This document shows, piece by piece, positions 5,652-6,288 of a DNA stretch of 6,288 nt. The stretch spans positions 1-6,288 of the forward strand of contig JAAZIT010000093.1 of assembly GCA_012800685.1 (NCBI GenBank), written 5' to 3'. The DNA comes from Clostridiales bacterium. Its GTDB lineage: Bacteria > Bacillota > Clostridia > Oscillospirales > Ruminococcaceae. Both the position numbers and the translations under genes were made by a program. The first letter of the stretch is position 1. Every line of letters starts with the position of its first letter. The notes beneath the pieces are model-generated. The model did no database searches, was not told the origin of the DNA, and was given only the letters and a program-made list of their open reading frames with translations.

Positions 5652-6288
5652 TTAGTTTCTTTTCCTAGATTTTTTCGCCTTAGTTCCCATGGCAAGGCTT
5701 AGGCACATTAAAACAACCAAACTAATTGGAATCCATGATTTTAGATTATCGCCAGTTTGTGGATTCTTTGTAGTAAGCTTGTTAAGTGCTGATTTAAGCT
5801 CTTTTTCAGCAGCATCAACTTCTGATTGTGTTACATTTTCTTTTAATATAACAGATTTAGCTGAGTTCAATACTTCCTGTAAATTGCTCCAGCTTTCATT
5901 ACTGTAATCATCAGAAACAGTTAATTTCTCACAATATTCAATCAATTTATTTATGCTTGTGAAATCTATAGCTGTTTTTGAATTTTTAAGTAATGATATT
6001 GCTGATGACAAGTTTTCAATGACTTTGTCAATTTCTAATTGGGAGGAAGCAGTATTTTCTAATACGCTTTTAGCATTTTCAATTTCCTTCTTCAAGTAAT
6101 CAACTTTTGTTTTTGGATATTGACCATTGCCGTTGCCGATATCTGTTTCTTTTAGATTATCAATAATTTCCAGTGCCTCATCAATCATTTTTTCAAGCTT
6201 AGTTGTATCTATATCTTTATATACTTCTACATTTAATAGCAAGTCTACAGTATTATATAAATCAACCTGACTTGGTGTAAATGTTGCT
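5652..6288 (-). CDS. Wall-anchored surface protein with FIVAR-like repeats, C-terminal part (N-terminus outside window)
   Basis: The frame stays open to the right edge, so the 211 residues seen are only the C-terminal end. The TTG codon at 6242 is internal and is not a start. Two FIVAR-like helical repeats are visible. The first is at about residues 26-102 of the fragment (IDTTKLEKMIDEALEI ... IENLSSAISLLKN). The second is at about 107-171 (IDFTSINKLIEYCEKL ... DYSNESW ... VTQSEVDAAEKELKSALNKL). A sorting signal follows: NPQTG at 175-179 (bases 5751-5765), a hydrophobic segment at about 185-201, and the positively charged tail KAKKSRKRN. Sortase should cleave after the Thr and attach the protein to the cell wall. 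FIVAR repeats commonly act as spacers in Gram-positive surface proteins, many of which carry glycan-active or binding domains further N-terminal. What the missing part does here is unknown. The gene is convergent with the GGGtGRT operon. Confidence 0.88.
   Translation of the reverse strand, partial: ATFTPSQVDLYNTVDLLLNVEVYKDIDTTKLEKMIDEALEIIDNLKETDIGNGNGQYPKTKVDYLKKEIENAKSVLENTASSQLEIDKVIENLSSAISLLKNSKTAIDFTSINKLIEYCEKLTVSDDYSNESWSNLQEVLNSAKSVILKENVTQSEVDAAEKELKSALNKLTTKNPQTGDNLKSWIPISLVVLMCLSLAMGTKAKKSRKRN

Noticed and set aside
5689..5907. 72-codon plus-strand open frame over the end of the surface-protein gene
   Set aside because: It is antisense to the sorting signal and the second FIVAR repeat, both clearly coding on the minus strand.
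6240..6242. TTG at 6242 as the start of a 196-residue minus-strand protein
   Set aside because: The frame continues without a stop to the window edge, there is no signal peptide after the TTG, and a sortase substrate must have one. The gene is therefore partial.
1..6288. CRISPR arrays, insertion sequences, tRNA or rRNA genes
   Set aside because: No regularly spaced direct repeats, transposase-like frames with terminal inverted repeats, or cloverleaf/rRNA sequences were seen on either strand.

Overview
This is an AT-rich window with AT-biased codon use, strong GGAGG-type ribosome binding sites and U-tailed terminators. It encodes a CxxxCxxC radical-SAM HemW, a lipobox lipoprotein and a wall-anchored protein with an NPQTG sorting signal. 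Together these point to a low-GC Gram-positive anaerobe of the Clostridia, plausibly a gut Ruminococcaceae/Lachnospiraceae relative. The taxon is inferred from gene content and composition only.

Layout: (1) positions 1-45 hold the last 14 codons of an unidentified upstream gene, followed closely by hemW (72-1169). (2) A lipoprotein adaptor of the HlyD / efflux-adaptor type (1310-2326) is followed by a five-helix membrane protein with an extracellular C-terminal domain (2451-3278), which ends at a strong intrinsic terminator (3285-3318). (3) After about 225 bases with no gene there is a well-formed sigma-A promoter (3544-3572). A short leader follows, with two tandem hairpins and a possible 20-codon leader ORF. 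It precedes a two-gene operon: a NifU/IscU-like scaffold protein (3668-4360) and a GGGtGRT-family protein (4375-5376), closed by a 13-bp-stem terminator (5424-5459). (4) On the minus strand, entering from the right edge, is the C-terminal part of a wall-anchored surface protein with two FIVAR-like repeats (5652-6288), with its own terminator (5580-5624).

The most interesting region is the NifU-like/GGGtGRT operon. Both proteins are recognisable as families, but the second has no assigned biochemical role that I know of. The pair is tightly coupled and the coding sequence looks tuned for high expression, with more GCT, GGT, CTT and AAC codons than the neighbours. It also has a structured leader in which the same TCGAA segment occurs twice and could compete for one partner. 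A second point of interest is an adaptor lipoprotein with no ABC transporter genes beside it, paired instead with an unrecognised membrane protein.

Start codons were reassigned in two places. hemW fits best at GTG 72 rather than TTG 54, and the lipoprotein at ATG 1310 rather than GTG 1298. In each case a Shine-Dalgarno sequence stands at the right distance only for the later start.
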